Origin: Archangium sp.
Lineage (GTDB): Bacteria > Myxococcota > Myxococcia > Myxococcales > Myxococcaceae
DNA: 64,000 nucleotides
NCBI GenBank assembly: GCA_030681645.1
Contig: JAUXRX010000005.1
Location: forward strand, 186,001-250,000
Direction: 5' to 3'
Of this stretch, positions 22,613 to 31,983 are shown one piece after another. The position numbers were made by a program, and so were the translations under genes. Below the pieces are notes generated by a model. The model ran no database searches. It saw nothing but the letters and a program-made list of their open reading frames with translations, and was not told the origin of the DNA. Position 1 is the first letter of the stretch. Each line of letters opens with the position of its first letter.

Positions 22613-23503
22613 CTAGACGACCGTCGCGCTCGCCCCGGCCATCTCGAACTTCGTGCCCGCCGCCAGGAAGTCGCGGTGCACGTAGCCCAGCGCCAGGTGC
22701 TGACCGTGCTTCGCGCTCTTCACCACCGAGGTGATCCACCCGACCTTCCGCTCGCCCTGCTTGAGCTCGGTCTTCCGCTCGGGCGCCGCCTCACCCACCA
22801 GCAGCTGCACCAGCTTCTTGTTCATCTGCCCGCGGTAGGTGGCGCGCGCGATGACCTCCTGGCCGATGTAACAACCCTTCTTGTAGTTGATGGCGTGGTC
22901 GAGGTTGGCCTCGAGGGGAATGGTCACCTCGGTCATGTCGACGCCGAAGAGCGGCACCAGCTTCTCCACCCGCAGCACCTCGAGCGTGCCGGCCGAGAGC
23001 CGGGGCAGGTCGCCCAGCGCCGCCCACACCTCGGCCAGGCGCGCGCGCTTCACCAGCACGTCGACGCCGCCGAACATCGAGGTGAGCTCCCCCTCGCGCG
23101 CCCCGGCCGGGATCCGCGCGGCCACCTCGCGCGCTGAAGGCCCGACCAGCCCCACCACCGCGAACTCCGGCGCGTCGTGCAGCTCGGCGTCTTCGCTGAT
23201 GAGGTACTTGTTGAGGAACTCCTTCACCGTCGCGCCCCGGCCAGGCCCGGTGTCGATGATCAGATCTTCTGCCCTCCGCAAGATGCGCGCGTCCCCCACC
23301 ATCGAGCCCTTCACCGTGAGCAGCGCCGCGTAGCAGCTGCCACCCACCGCGAGGGCCTCGACGTCGTTGGTGACCATGCCCTGGGTGAAGCTGACCGCCT
23401 CGGAGCCGGTGACGCGCAGCTGTTCCCGATCAGACCCGTCGAAGACGGCGCAACCGTCGATCGCCGCGCGATATTCCGACTCCACTGCTTCCACGACAGA
23501 CAT
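22613..23503 (-). CDS. ygfZ: Folate-binding YgfZ/GcvT-like protein
   Basis: A 296-residue protein related to the aminomethyltransferase GcvT. The YgfZ signature KGCYIGQEVIARATYRGQ is at about residues 209-226, with the conserved Cys. YgfZ proteins bind tetrahydrofolate and help repair or assemble Fe-S clusters in enzymes such as MiaB. The start is taken at ATG 23503 (MSVVEAVESEYRAA), where family similarity begins. It is divergent from the VKOR fusion gene, 37 bases away. Confidence 0.9.
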   Translation of the reverse strand: MSVVEAVESEYRAAIDGCAVFDGSDREQLRVTGSEAVSFTQGMVTNDVEALAVGGSCYAALLTVKGSMVGDARILRRAEDLIIDTGPGRGATVKEFLNKYLISEDAELHDAPEFAVVGLVGPSAREVAARIPAGAREGELTSMFGGVDVLVKRARLAEVWAALGDLPRLSAGTLEVLRVEKLVPLFGVDMTEVTIPLEANLDHAINYKKGCYIGQEVIARATYRGQMNKKLVQLLVGEAAPERKTELKQGERKVGWITSVVKSAKHGQHLALGYVHRDFLAAGTKFEMAGASATVV

Positions 23504-23540
23504 GAGCACCCCGGGAGACACCGCTATATAAGCCCCAGCC

Positions 23541-24842
23541 GTGTCCAAGCCATCCACACCGCCCCGCCCGTCCGGCGCCGTCATGGCCACCCTCCTGGCG
23601 ACCTCCGGTGGCCTCGCTGCGCTCGCCATCTACCAGTGGCTCGAGCTGCTGGAGGTGCGGGCCGGCCGCACCCCCTCGTGCGCCATCAACGCCACCATCA
23701 ACTGCGCCACCGTGTGGGACTCGCCCTTCGCCCACAACATCCACCAGTACGTGGGCCTGCCGGTCGCGGGGCTGGGCGTGCTCTGGGGCATCGTCGGCTT
23801 CGTCCTGAGCTTCCTCTTCATTCAGCGCGTCCGCGCCACGGGTGACGGGGAGACGTTCTCGGGCGCGGTGAAGGTGTGGGCGCTGCTGGGCCTGCTCTCG
23901 TGCGTCACCTTCGTCACCGCGTCGGTGCAGGCGAAGGCCGTGTGCCTCACCTGCCTGGGCACGTACGCGCTGGTGGTGGGCTTCGCCATCGCCGCGCTGC
24001 GCTTCATCGGCGGGCCCGCCATTCCCGCGGGGAAGGACCTCATGCCCGGCGCCGGCTGGGGCCTGGTGCTCACCGTGCCCGTGTACCTCGGGCTGCTCTA
24101 CCCCGGCTCGAAGACGCCGATGTCGACGACCCCGGCCGTCCCGGTGCTCGACTCGCACAACCCGAAGGACTTCGGCGCGATCGTCGACGGCATGCCCGAG
24201 CGCGAGAAGCTCACCGCGGCCTGGGCGCGCGCGCAGTGGAAGAAGGCACCCGCGCAGGACGTGTCGATGTTCCCCGTGCACGCGCTCAAGGGCAGCCCCA
24301 CCGCGCCCATGAAGGTGGTCGAGTTCAGCGACATCCTCTGCGGGCACTGCGCGCAGTTCGAGACGCTCTTCCACGAGATCGAGGCCCTCGCCCCGGCCGG
24401 CAGCGTCTCGTTCGAGCCGCGGTACTACCCCCTCGACGGCGAGTGCAACCCCGACATCAAGGGCACCGCCAACGACGGGGTGCGCTGCTACGCCGCGCGC
24501 CTGCAGATCTGCACCGAGCCGCACCCGAAGTTCTTCTCCATCCGCGCGGAGCTGTTCCAGAACCAGGAGAAGCTCGACCTGGGCCTGATGCTGTCCATCG
24601 CGAAGCGTCACGGCGTCGACGAGGCCGCGCTCAACACGTGCATGAAGTCGCCCGAGACCGCGTCGCGCATCTCGGAAGACCTCGCCTACGCCCGCAGGTA
24701 CGCCATCGAGGGCACCCCGCTGGTGCTGCTCAACGGCAAGGCCGCGCCGCCGTCGCCGATCTTCCTGATGGCGATGGCGCTCTCGGGCGGAAACCCCGAT
24801 TCGCCGATCCTGCTCAAGCTGCCTCCGGCCCCCGTGGAGTAG
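23541..24842 (+). CDS. VKOR-DsbA fusion, disulfide-forming membrane protein
   Basis: A 433-residue protein, GTG start. Residues 15-185 are a vitamin K epoxide reductase domain with about five membrane helices, the loop cysteines C47 and C55 (CAINATINC) and the quinone-proximal CXXC C135/C138 (CLTC). Residues 255-433 are a DsbA/thioredoxin-like domain with the active site CGHC (C267, C270) and a cis-Pro loop in EGTPLVLLNGK. Such fusions couple oxidation of the thioredoxin-like domain to quinone reduction and so introduce disulfides in periplasmic proteins, replacing DsbB plus DsbA. This fits a window full of Cys-rich secreted lipoproteins. The next gene begins 4 bases after the stop. Confidence 0.92.
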   Translation: MSKPSTPPRPSGAVMATLLATSGGLAALAIYQWLELLEVRAGRTPSCAINATINCATVWDSPFAHNIHQYVGLPVAGLGVLWGIVGFVLSFLFIQRVRATGDGETFSGAVKVWALLGLLSCVTFVTASVQAKAVCLTCLGTYALVVGFAIAALRFIGGPAIPAGKDLMPGAGWGLVLTVPVYLGLLYPGSKTPMSTTPAVPVLDSHNPKDFGAIVDGMPEREKLTAAWARAQWKKAPAQDVSMFPVHALKGSPTAPMKVVEFSDILCGHCAQFETLFHEIEALAPAGSVSFEPRYYPLDGECNPDIKGTANDGVRCYAARLQICTEPHPKFFSIRAELFQNQEKLDLGLMLSIAKRHGVDEAALNTCMKSPETASRISEDLAYARRYAIEGTPLVLLNGKAAPPSPIFLMAMALSGGNPDSPILLKLPPAPVE

Positions 24843-24846
24843 TCCG

Positions 24847-25197
24847 TTGAGCGACGAGAAGAAGCCCTTCAACAACCCCTTCGGCCAGCTCGGCGGGCTG
24901 CGTGACGCCCTGCCCCAGGCGCCGAAGAAGGAAGTGAAGGAAGAGAAGCCGAAGGGCCCCGCCCGCGCGGTGGTGCGCCTCGAGCGCGCCGGCCGCCGTG
25001 GCAAGGAAGTCACCCTCATCGAGCACCTCGAGCTCAAGCCGGCCGAGCGCGAGGGGTGGCTCAAGGAGCTCAAGTCGGCGATGGGCTGCGGCGGCGCGCT
25101 CGAAGACGAGGCCCTCGTGCTGCAGGGCGACCTCCGCGAGCGCACCGCGAAGTGGCTGGAAAAGAAGGGCGTGCGGAAGGTCACCGTCGCCAACTGA
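24847..25197 (+). CDS. yciH: SUI1/YciH-type translation factor
   Basis: A 116-residue protein starting at TTG 24847, 4 bases after the VKOR gene. Residues 1-40 are Lys/Pro-rich and disordered; 40-116 form the SUI1/eIF1 fold (ARAVVRLERAGRRGKEVTLIEHL, the AMGCGGALEDEALVLQGD core, and VRKVTVAN). YciH is thought to affect start-site discrimination and stress translation. The rare TTG start suggests limited initiation, perhaps aided by translational coupling to the upstream gene. Confidence 0.85.
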   Translation: MSDEKKPFNNPFGQLGGLRDALPQAPKKEVKEEKPKGPARAVVRLERAGRRGKEVTLIEHLELKPAEREGWLKELKSAMGCGGALEDEALVLQGDLRERTAKWLEKKGVRKVTVAN

Positions 25198-25209
25198 GGC
25201 GGCTCGGCG

Positions 25210-25848
25210 TCAGGCCAGCCGCGAGAAGACCTGGGGCGCGAACGCCGCGTCGGCCGACACGTGCAGGTCCCCCACCCGCTGCTCGAGGGTGGCGGCCACG
25301 TGCCAATCAGCCGAGTACCAGTCATCGCCGTAGCGCTGCTCGAGCACGTGCACGCCCAGCACCCGCAGGCTCGAAGGCGAGGCCACCAGCACCTCGTCGA
25401 CGCAGGCGAGCAGGTGTGGCCTCGCGAAGCTCGAGTACGGGAGCTGCACGGTGAGCATGGCCAGCGGGCGGGCCGACTCGAGCGCCAGCAGCTCACGCAC
25501 CAGCCGGGCCAGCCGCGTGCGCTTCGGCTCGATCACGACCCGCTGCCCGGTGAACCGATCGGCGTGGTCCTGGGCGTAGCTCTTGAGCCTGGCCTCGACG
25601 ATGTAGCCGCGCCGCCAGGTGAGCTCACACAGCGAGGTGGCCGTGCGCAGCGGCCCCAGCAGCGCGCGATCGTGCCGGGCCAGGTGCGCCGCTTCGGCCT
25701 TCGCCAGGCGGACATCGAACGGGCGCTGCTCGCGCTCGAGCTGCAGCTGCACCAGCTCACCGCGCGGATCTCCGCGCCCCGAGAGCAGATCGGCGAGCAC
25801 GGCCATCGCCGCGAAGTCGTCGAGAGGTGGCACAGCAGGAGGCGTCAT
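25210..25848 (-). CDS. TIGR02996-type repeat-companion protein
   Basis: A 212-residue protein. The N-terminus (AVLADLLSGRGDPRGELVQLQLE) matches the TIGR02996 pattern (ADxL...GDPRGEfixLQ) found in proteins of Myxococcota and Planctomycetes, often in front of leucine-rich-like repeats. The rest (CELTWRRGYIVEARLKSYAQD and the strand-helix units that follow) would be such repeats. Its function is unknown; the domain is generally a protein-interaction companion. It is convergent with yciH, 12 bases apart. Confidence 0.72.
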   Translation of the reverse strand: MTPPAVPPLDDFAAMAVLADLLSGRGDPRGELVQLQLEREQRPFDVRLAKAEAAHLARHDRALLGPLRTATSLCELTWRRGYIVEARLKSYAQDHADRFTGQRVVIEPKRTRLARLVRELLALESARPLAMLTVQLPYSSFARPHLLACVDEVLVASPSSLRVLGVHVLEQRYGDDWYSADWHVAATLEQRVGDLHVSADAAFAPQVFSRLA

Positions 25849-25886
25849 GCCGCTGGGACGGAAGAGCCCCCCGGCCCTGACGCGCG

Positions 25887-25991
25887 GCCCCTCGACGCCG
25901 CTCGCGTCGACCGAGAGAGGGCTCGCCCCCGCTCGGGGTGAACGGTGATGAGCTCGACCGTCATTTCGATCGACCCTCTCGGGGTGAACGG
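25887..25991. repeat. Cluster of degenerate type A repeats
   Basis: Three partial copies lie between two minus-strand genes: around 25887-25911 (CCCCTCGACGCCGCTCG), 25927-25945 (CCCCGCTCGGGGTGAACGG) and 25971-25991 (CGACCCTCTCGGGGTGAACG). The 168-base gap otherwise shows no feature; it should also hold the promoter of the TIGR02996-type gene. Confidence 0.7.
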
Positions 25992-26015
25992 TGGCCGGCT
26001 GCCGGGTCCGACGGC

Positions 26016-28523
26016 TCAGCGCTTCTTGGGCTCCATGCGGCCTGCGCGCGCGGGGCGCGAACCGCCGCCGAAGCGGGACGGCTTGTCGCTGAAGGGCTTC
26101 CCGAACTTCGGGCGATCGCCGAACTTCGACTTGTCACCGAACGGCGGCCGCTCGCGGGGAACGTCGCCGAACGGCGGCTTGTCGCTGCCGAAGCGCGGCT
26201 TGTCTCCACCGAAGCGTGGCTTGTCTCCCCCGGAGGAGCGCTCGGCACCGGCCTGGGGCGCCTCGCGCGTGAAGCGGGGCTTGTCACCGAAGCCTGGCTT
26301 GCTTCCGAAGCGCGGCTTGTCTGCGCCGAAGCGGGGCTTGTCTGCGCCTGCCGACTTCTCGTCGCCCGCAGCGCCGCCGGTGAAGCGCGGCTTGTCGCCG
26401 AAGCGCGGCTTGTCCCGACCGAAGCGCGGCTTCTCGGGGGCCGGCGACTCGTCTGCCCCGGACGGTTCACGGGTGGCGGGGGCCTCGTCCCCGGTGGCGT
26501 CCATGGGGCGCGGCTTGCCGTTGAAGCGGGCCTGGTCGCCGAAGCGGGGCTTGTCGCCGTGCGCCTTCTCTGCGCGAGGCGCCGAGCCCCGCGGCCCTGA
26601 GACCTCGGCCACGTGCTGCTCCGGCCTCGCACGCGGAGCCGAGCCCCGGGGAGCGCTCACCTCTTCTTCGGCAGCTTCTGCCCGCTTCGCGCGGGGCGCG
26701 GAAATTCTCGGCGCACCGGCTCGCGGCGCCGAGCCACGCGGAGGAACGGCCTCTTCCTTCCGGGCCCGGGCGGCATCCGTGCGTGCCGCGGCCTTCGCGC
26801 CCGCCTCGCTCTCCAGCTCGACGCGCACCTTGCGGCCGCGCACCTTGGTCGCGTGCATGGCCTGGATGACGCGCTCGACCGCCTCGGTCGGCACCTCCAC
26901 GCGCGAGGTGTACTCGTCGACGCGGATGCCGGAGATCTGCTTCGAGGGCAGGTTCGCCTCGTTGGCGATCGCGCCCACCAGGTCCTGCGGGCGCACGCCG
27001 GCGTGCGAGCCCAGGCTCAAGGTGAGCGCGGTCATGCCCGCGCGAGGGCCACTCGGGCGCTCGCCGCGATCGGGCCGGGGACCCCGCTCGGGCCGCTCAC
27101 CACGCTCGGGGCGATCGCCCCGCTCGGGCCGGGCGCCGCGATCAGCCCGCGCAGGGCCGCGGTCCGCGCTGCTCTTGAAGTCGACCGAGTCGCTCTCGTG
27201 GGGCGGGAAGAGCTGCTGCTGGAGCAGCGCCATCGCGGCGGCCGCGACGACCTCCATCGTCGAGCCTTCAGCGGCCCGGTTCGCGAGGATCATGAAGTCG
27301 GCGTTCGGCGCTTCCATGGCGGCCTTCACCCGGGCGGCCACGGTCTCCGAGCGCTTCGCGTCCAGCTGCGCGCGCGTCGGCACCTGCAGCATCGTCATCT
27401 TCCGCTTGATCTGCCGCTCCACGTTGCCGAGCAGGCGCATCTCGCGCGGGTCGAGGAACGAGAGCGCCACCCCTTCCTTGCCCGCGCGGCCGGTGCGGCC
27501 GATGCGGTGCACGTAGACCTCGGGCGAGGTGGGGAGATCGAAGTTGATCACGTGGCTGAGCGCCTCGACGTGCAGGCCGCGGGCGGCGACGTCGGTGGCC
27601 ACCAGCACGCGCACCGCGCCTTCCTTGAAGCGCTTGAGCACCCCGTCACGCTGCTCCTGGGTGAGGCCGCCGTGCAGGGCGGCGGGCGCGTAGCCCGAGC
27701 GCATCAGCACGTGGGAGAGCTCTTCCACCTCGTTGCGGGTGCGGCAGAAGATGAGCGCGCTCTGCGGGCTCTCCCACTCGAGCACGCGCATCAGCGCCGC
27801 TTCCTTGTGCTTGCGCTGCACCACGTACGCCGCCTGGCGGATGGTGGGCAGCGTGCCCGCGTCTTGCGCGCGGGCGACGATGCTCACGCGCACGGGGTCC
27901 TTCAGGTGCTTCTCGGCGATCTTCGAGATGCGCGAGGGCAGCGTGGCCGAGAAGAGCGCGGTCTGCCGCTGGGCGGGCAGCTCGTTCAAGATGGCCTTGA
28001 GATCGTCCTCGAAGCCCATGTCGAGCATCTCGTCGGCCTCGTCGAGCACCACGAACTTCACCTTCGAGAGCAGCAGGGTCTTGCGGGCGATGTGATCGAG
28101 CGCGCGCCCGGGGGTCGCCACCACCACGTCGACGCCGCGCTTGAGCGGCCGCACCTGGTTGAAGATCTCCTGGCCGCCGTAGACGGCGAGCGCGGTGACG
28201 CCCATGCCGGCGCCGTACTTCTGCACCGCCTCGGCGACCTGCATGGCGAGCTCGCGGGTGGGCACGAGCACCAGCGCCTGCGCCTCGAAGGGCCGGCGGT
28301 CCTTCGGCGTCACCAGCTCGAGCATGGGCAGCGCGAAGGCTGCGGTCTTTCCGGTACCCGTCGCCGCCTGGCCGAGCACGTCACGCCCGGAGATCAACGC
28401 GGGGATCGTCTCGCGCTGAATCGGCGTGGGCTCCTCGTAGCCGAGCCCTTTGAGGGCGGTGAGCACTTCGGCACGGAGCCCGAAGGACTCGAAGGTGACG
28501 GCGGGGGCAGCGGGGGTCTCCAT
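26016..28523 (-). CDS. deaD: DEAD-box RNA helicase with DbpA-type RNA-binding domain and long KPRFG tail
   Basis: An 835-residue helicase. The core has the Q motif (GYEEPTPIQ), Walker A AATGTGKT (to residue 60), DEAD (LDEADEMLD, about 155), SAT, and HRIGRTGRAG (about 330). Residues about 497-570 are a DbpA-type RNA-binding domain (LTLSLGSHAGVRPQDLVG...VRVELE). After an APRGSAPRA-repeat segment comes a tail (about 655-835) built of at least nine (D/E)KPRF(G/T) units. The tail is basic with regularly spaced Phe-Gly and Arg, like RNA-binding, phase-separating tails of other helicases. Likely roles are ribosome assembly and RNA decay in cold or stress. Confidence 0.9.
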   Translation of the reverse strand: METPAAPAVTFESFGLRAEVLTALKGLGYEEPTPIQRETIPALISGRDVLGQAATGTGKTAAFALPMLELVTPKDRRPFEAQALVLVPTRELAMQVAEAVQKYGAGMGVTALAVYGGQEIFNQVRPLKRGVDVVVATPGRALDHIARKTLLLSKVKFVVLDEADEMLDMGFEDDLKAILNELPAQRQTALFSATLPSRISKIAEKHLKDPVRVSIVARAQDAGTLPTIRQAAYVVQRKHKEAALMRVLEWESPQSALIFCRTRNEVEELSHVLMRSGYAPAALHGGLTQEQRDGVLKRFKEGAVRVLVATDVAARGLHVEALSHVINFDLPTSPEVYVHRIGRTGRAGKEGVALSFLDPREMRLLGNVERQIKRKMTMLQVPTRAQLDAKRSETVAARVKAAMEAPNADFMILANRAAEGSTMEVVAAAAMALLQQQLFPPHESDSVDFKSSADRGPARADRGARPERGDRPERGERPERGPRPDRGERPSGPRAGMTALTLSLGSHAGVRPQDLVGAIANEANLPSKQISGIRVDEYTSRVEVPTEAVERVIQAMHATKVRGRKVRVELESEAGAKAAARTDAARARKEEAVPPRGSAPRAGAPRISAPRAKRAEAAEEEVSAPRGSAPRARPEQHVAEVSGPRGSAPRAEKAHGDKPRFGDQARFNGKPRPMDATGDEAPATREPSGADESPAPEKPRFGRDKPRFGDKPRFTGGAAGDEKSAGADKPRFGADKPRFGSKPGFGDKPRFTREAPQAGAERSSGGDKPRFGGDKPRFGSDKPPFGDVPRERPPFGDKSKFGDRPKFGKPFSDKPSRFGGGSRPARAGRMEPKKR

Positions 28524-28596
28524 GCAGAGCCCCTACGCGACTTGGCGCCTGCGGGAAAGCGCTGAACCTGACTGCGCGCCCGGGTAAGGACGGCGA

Positions 28597-29577
28597 ATGA
28601 CGAGGAACAGCTACAAGACGATTGGGCTCTGGGTCGTCCTCATCGTCCTCTTCGTCGCGTTCTACCAAATCTTCAGCGGGCCCCAGGAGCCGAGCAAGAC
28701 AGTCACCTGGCAGACCGTGCAGAAGCTGGTCGAGCAGAAGCGAGTGCAGGCCCTGACGGTCGCGCTCGAGAACGGCCGCGGCATCGGCCACGGCACGACC
28801 ATCGAGGGCGAGCGCTTCACCACCGACTCGCGGGCCGTCGCTGACTTCTCCGAGTTGGAGAAGCAGGGCGTGGACGTCTTCTTCGAGGAGAAGCAGGGGA
28901 GCCTGTGGCTGACGATCGTGACCCAATGGTTCCCCATCGTCGTGCTCTTCGTCTTCTTCACCTGGTTCATGAGGCGGTTGAAGGGCAAGGGCACGACGGA
29001 CCTGCTGGAGTTCAAGGTGGAGGCGCAGCGCATCACCGGACCGGTGAGGCTCGACGGACTGTCCGAGGCGCGCGCCCGGCTCAAGGCAGCAGCCGAGGCC
29101 GCGAAGATCGGCACGCCGGGTCCGCGGAGGATCCTCCTGGTCGGGCCTCCAGGGACGGGAAAGACGACGCTCCTCAGGGCGGTCGCGGCGGACAGCGGGC
29201 TGCCGTTGCTGGCGTGTGGAGGCTCGTCCTTCATCGAGGTCTTCGTCGGCGTCGGCTCCGCGCGGATGCGGACGCTGTTCAAGCGTGCGGCTGAGTCAGC
29301 GCCGTGCGTGGTCGCGATCGACGACTTCGATGCGTTCGCCACGCGGCGGATGGTTGCGGATCCGAACGGCGGCGTGGTCGACGAGCGTGCCACCACGATG
29401 CTGGAGCTCGCGGGTCAGCTCGACGGGCTCGGCGCGATCCCGCCGAAGGTGCTCTTCCTGGCGACCACCAGCAGACCCGATGTGCTCGACGAGGCGATCA
29501 TCAGGCCGGGTCGGTTTGACCTGAAGATCGCGCTCCTGCCGGGCGGTGGGTGCACCGTCGAGGAGCTCAAGCGCTGA
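28597..29577 (+). CDS. FtsH-like membrane AAA ATPase lacking the protease domain
   Basis: A 326-residue protein with FtsH architecture at the N-terminus: helix 1 (about 9-27), periplasmic domain (28-108), helix 2 (about 110-127), then the AAA module with Walker A GPPGTGKTT (183-191), pore loop FVGVG (216-220), Walker B AIDDFDAF (240-247, with Asp where IDEID has Glu) and the second region of homology TTSRPDVLDEAIIRPGRFD (290-308) including the Arg fingers. It stops shortly after; the small AAA subdomain and the M41 zinc protease (HEXXH) are missing. It is either a broken gene or a protease-less unfoldase/regulator. AGG codons seem more frequent than in the neighbours, hinting at recent acquisition. 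Confidence 0.82.
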   Translation: MTRNSYKTIGLWVVLIVLFVAFYQIFSGPQEPSKTVTWQTVQKLVEQKRVQALTVALENGRGIGHGTTIEGERFTTDSRAVADFSELEKQGVDVFFEEKQGSLWLTIVTQWFPIVVLFVFFTWFMRRLKGKGTTDLLEFKVEAQRITGPVRLDGLSEARARLKAAAEAAKIGTPGPRRILLVGPPGTGKTTLLRAVAADSGLPLLACGGSSFIEVFVGVGSARMRTLFKRAAESAPCVVAIDDFDAFATRRMVADPNGGVVDERATTMLELAGQLDGLGAIPPKVLFLATTSRPDVLDEAIIRPGRFDLKIALLPGGGCTVEELKR

Positions 29578-29995
29578 CCCTCGGCGTGTTGATGCTGTGG
29601 GGACCCCATCAATCCTCCAACAGTGACGGGAGAGTCCCGGAGAGGCCCAGGGTGCGTGTGTGGGCTGGTGCCGGTGAGGTGCTCGTCACGCGCATGCCCA
29701 CGACTTCGCGCAAAGATCCGATCGTGACGAGGTGGGGCCCGGCGCGCCTTTCGCGGGCGTCAACACCGTTGCCTCGCGTGGGCAGCCTGGTTGACGTCGC
29801 TGCGAGAGCGACCCGGCCTCCACCTGATTCAGCCTGGCATCCTTGCCCGAGGCTGAGGGCTTCTCCGCGACGGGTACGGCGCAAATCCGAAACCACAACG
29901 CCCAATCAAGGCGAATCACCCGGACCGGAGGCGCCGCCCACTTGTTCAGCCGCGAACGGGCCCGGAGCAAGACCTGACCATGTGAGGCCCGTCGC
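29578..29995. other. 418-base intergenic region without recognised gene
   Basis: This lies between the 3' ends of two convergent genes and is unusually long for this window. I found no FtsH small-domain or M41 remnant in any frame. A short stem CGGGA-GAG-TCCCG at 29627-29639 may help terminate transcription. Short minus-strand frames across it (up to about 98 codons) look compositionally random. It may be decayed sequence accompanying the truncated FtsH-like gene. Confidence 0.5.
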
Positions 29996-31300
<1,305 letters not shown>

Positions 31301-31365
31301 GTCGCCCCAAGCTACGCGCGGCAACCCACTTCGGCCACTTCTTGGGAGTGATACGCTGCACGCGC

Positions 31366-31950
31366 ATGGGTCCCGCGCTCGAACGAAAGGTGATGACGGT
31401 CGAGGAGTTCCTCGCTCAGGACGAACGGGTCGAGCTGATTCGCGGCACCGTCGTCGAGAAGGCTGCGCCGAGCGGGGAGCACTCTCGCGCGCAAGGGAGC
31501 ATCGATCGCCGGGTGGGTACCAAGTTCGACCGCAAGCCCGGGGGACGCTGGCCGGGCGGCTGGTGGTTCTGCGTCGAAATCGACCTCCTGTTCGGCAGTG
31601 AGATCTTCCGGCCTGACATCTGCGGCTTCAGGCGGGAGCGCGTGAAGGAACCGCCGAGCGGCAGGGCGATCGCGATCCGGCCCGACTGGGTGTGCGAGAT
31701 CCTCTCCCCGACCAACGCGAAGACCGATCGCGTCGAGAAGCTCCAGACCTACTTCGCCGCCGGCGTGCCTCACTACTGGCTCGTCGATCCGCTCGAAGGG
31801 AGCCTCGAGATCTACCGCCGCACCGACCTGGCCTACGCCCTGGTGCAGAGCGCGCACCGGGGGCAGCGCCTCAAGCCCGAGCCCTTCGACGCGCTGGAGT
31901 TCTCGGTCGACGAGCTGCTCGGCGACGACCCTGAGGACGACGAAGGCTGA
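31366..31950 (+). CDS. Uma2-family (DUF820) putative endonuclease
   Basis: A 194-residue protein of the Uma2/DUF820 family with a restriction-endonuclease-like fold. Visible are MTVEEFLAQDERVELIRGTVVE at the start, the RPDICGFRRER strand with its Asp, the IRPDWVCEILSPTN core, and YFAAGVPHYWLVDPLEGSLEIYRR. These genes are abundant, often in many copies, in Cyanobacteria, Chloroflexi and Myxococcota; biological roles are unproven. It is divergent from deoA, 65 bases away. Confidence 0.88.
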   Translation: MGPALERKVMTVEEFLAQDERVELIRGTVVEKAAPSGEHSRAQGSIDRRVGTKFDRKPGGRWPGGWWFCVEIDLLFGSEIFRPDICGFRRERVKEPPSGRAIAIRPDWVCEILSPTNAKTDRVEKLQTYFAAGVPHYWLVDPLEGSLEIYRRTDLAYALVQSAHRGQRLKPEPFDALEFSVDELLGDDPEDDEG

Positions 31951-31983
31951 CCGGTGGCCACCGCTGAGGCATGGTGCGCCCCC

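Noticed and set aside
29609..29905. 98-codon minus-strand frame in the gap after the FtsH-like gene
   Set aside because: No recognisable motif, no Shine-Dalgarno sequence and random-looking composition; most likely not a gene.
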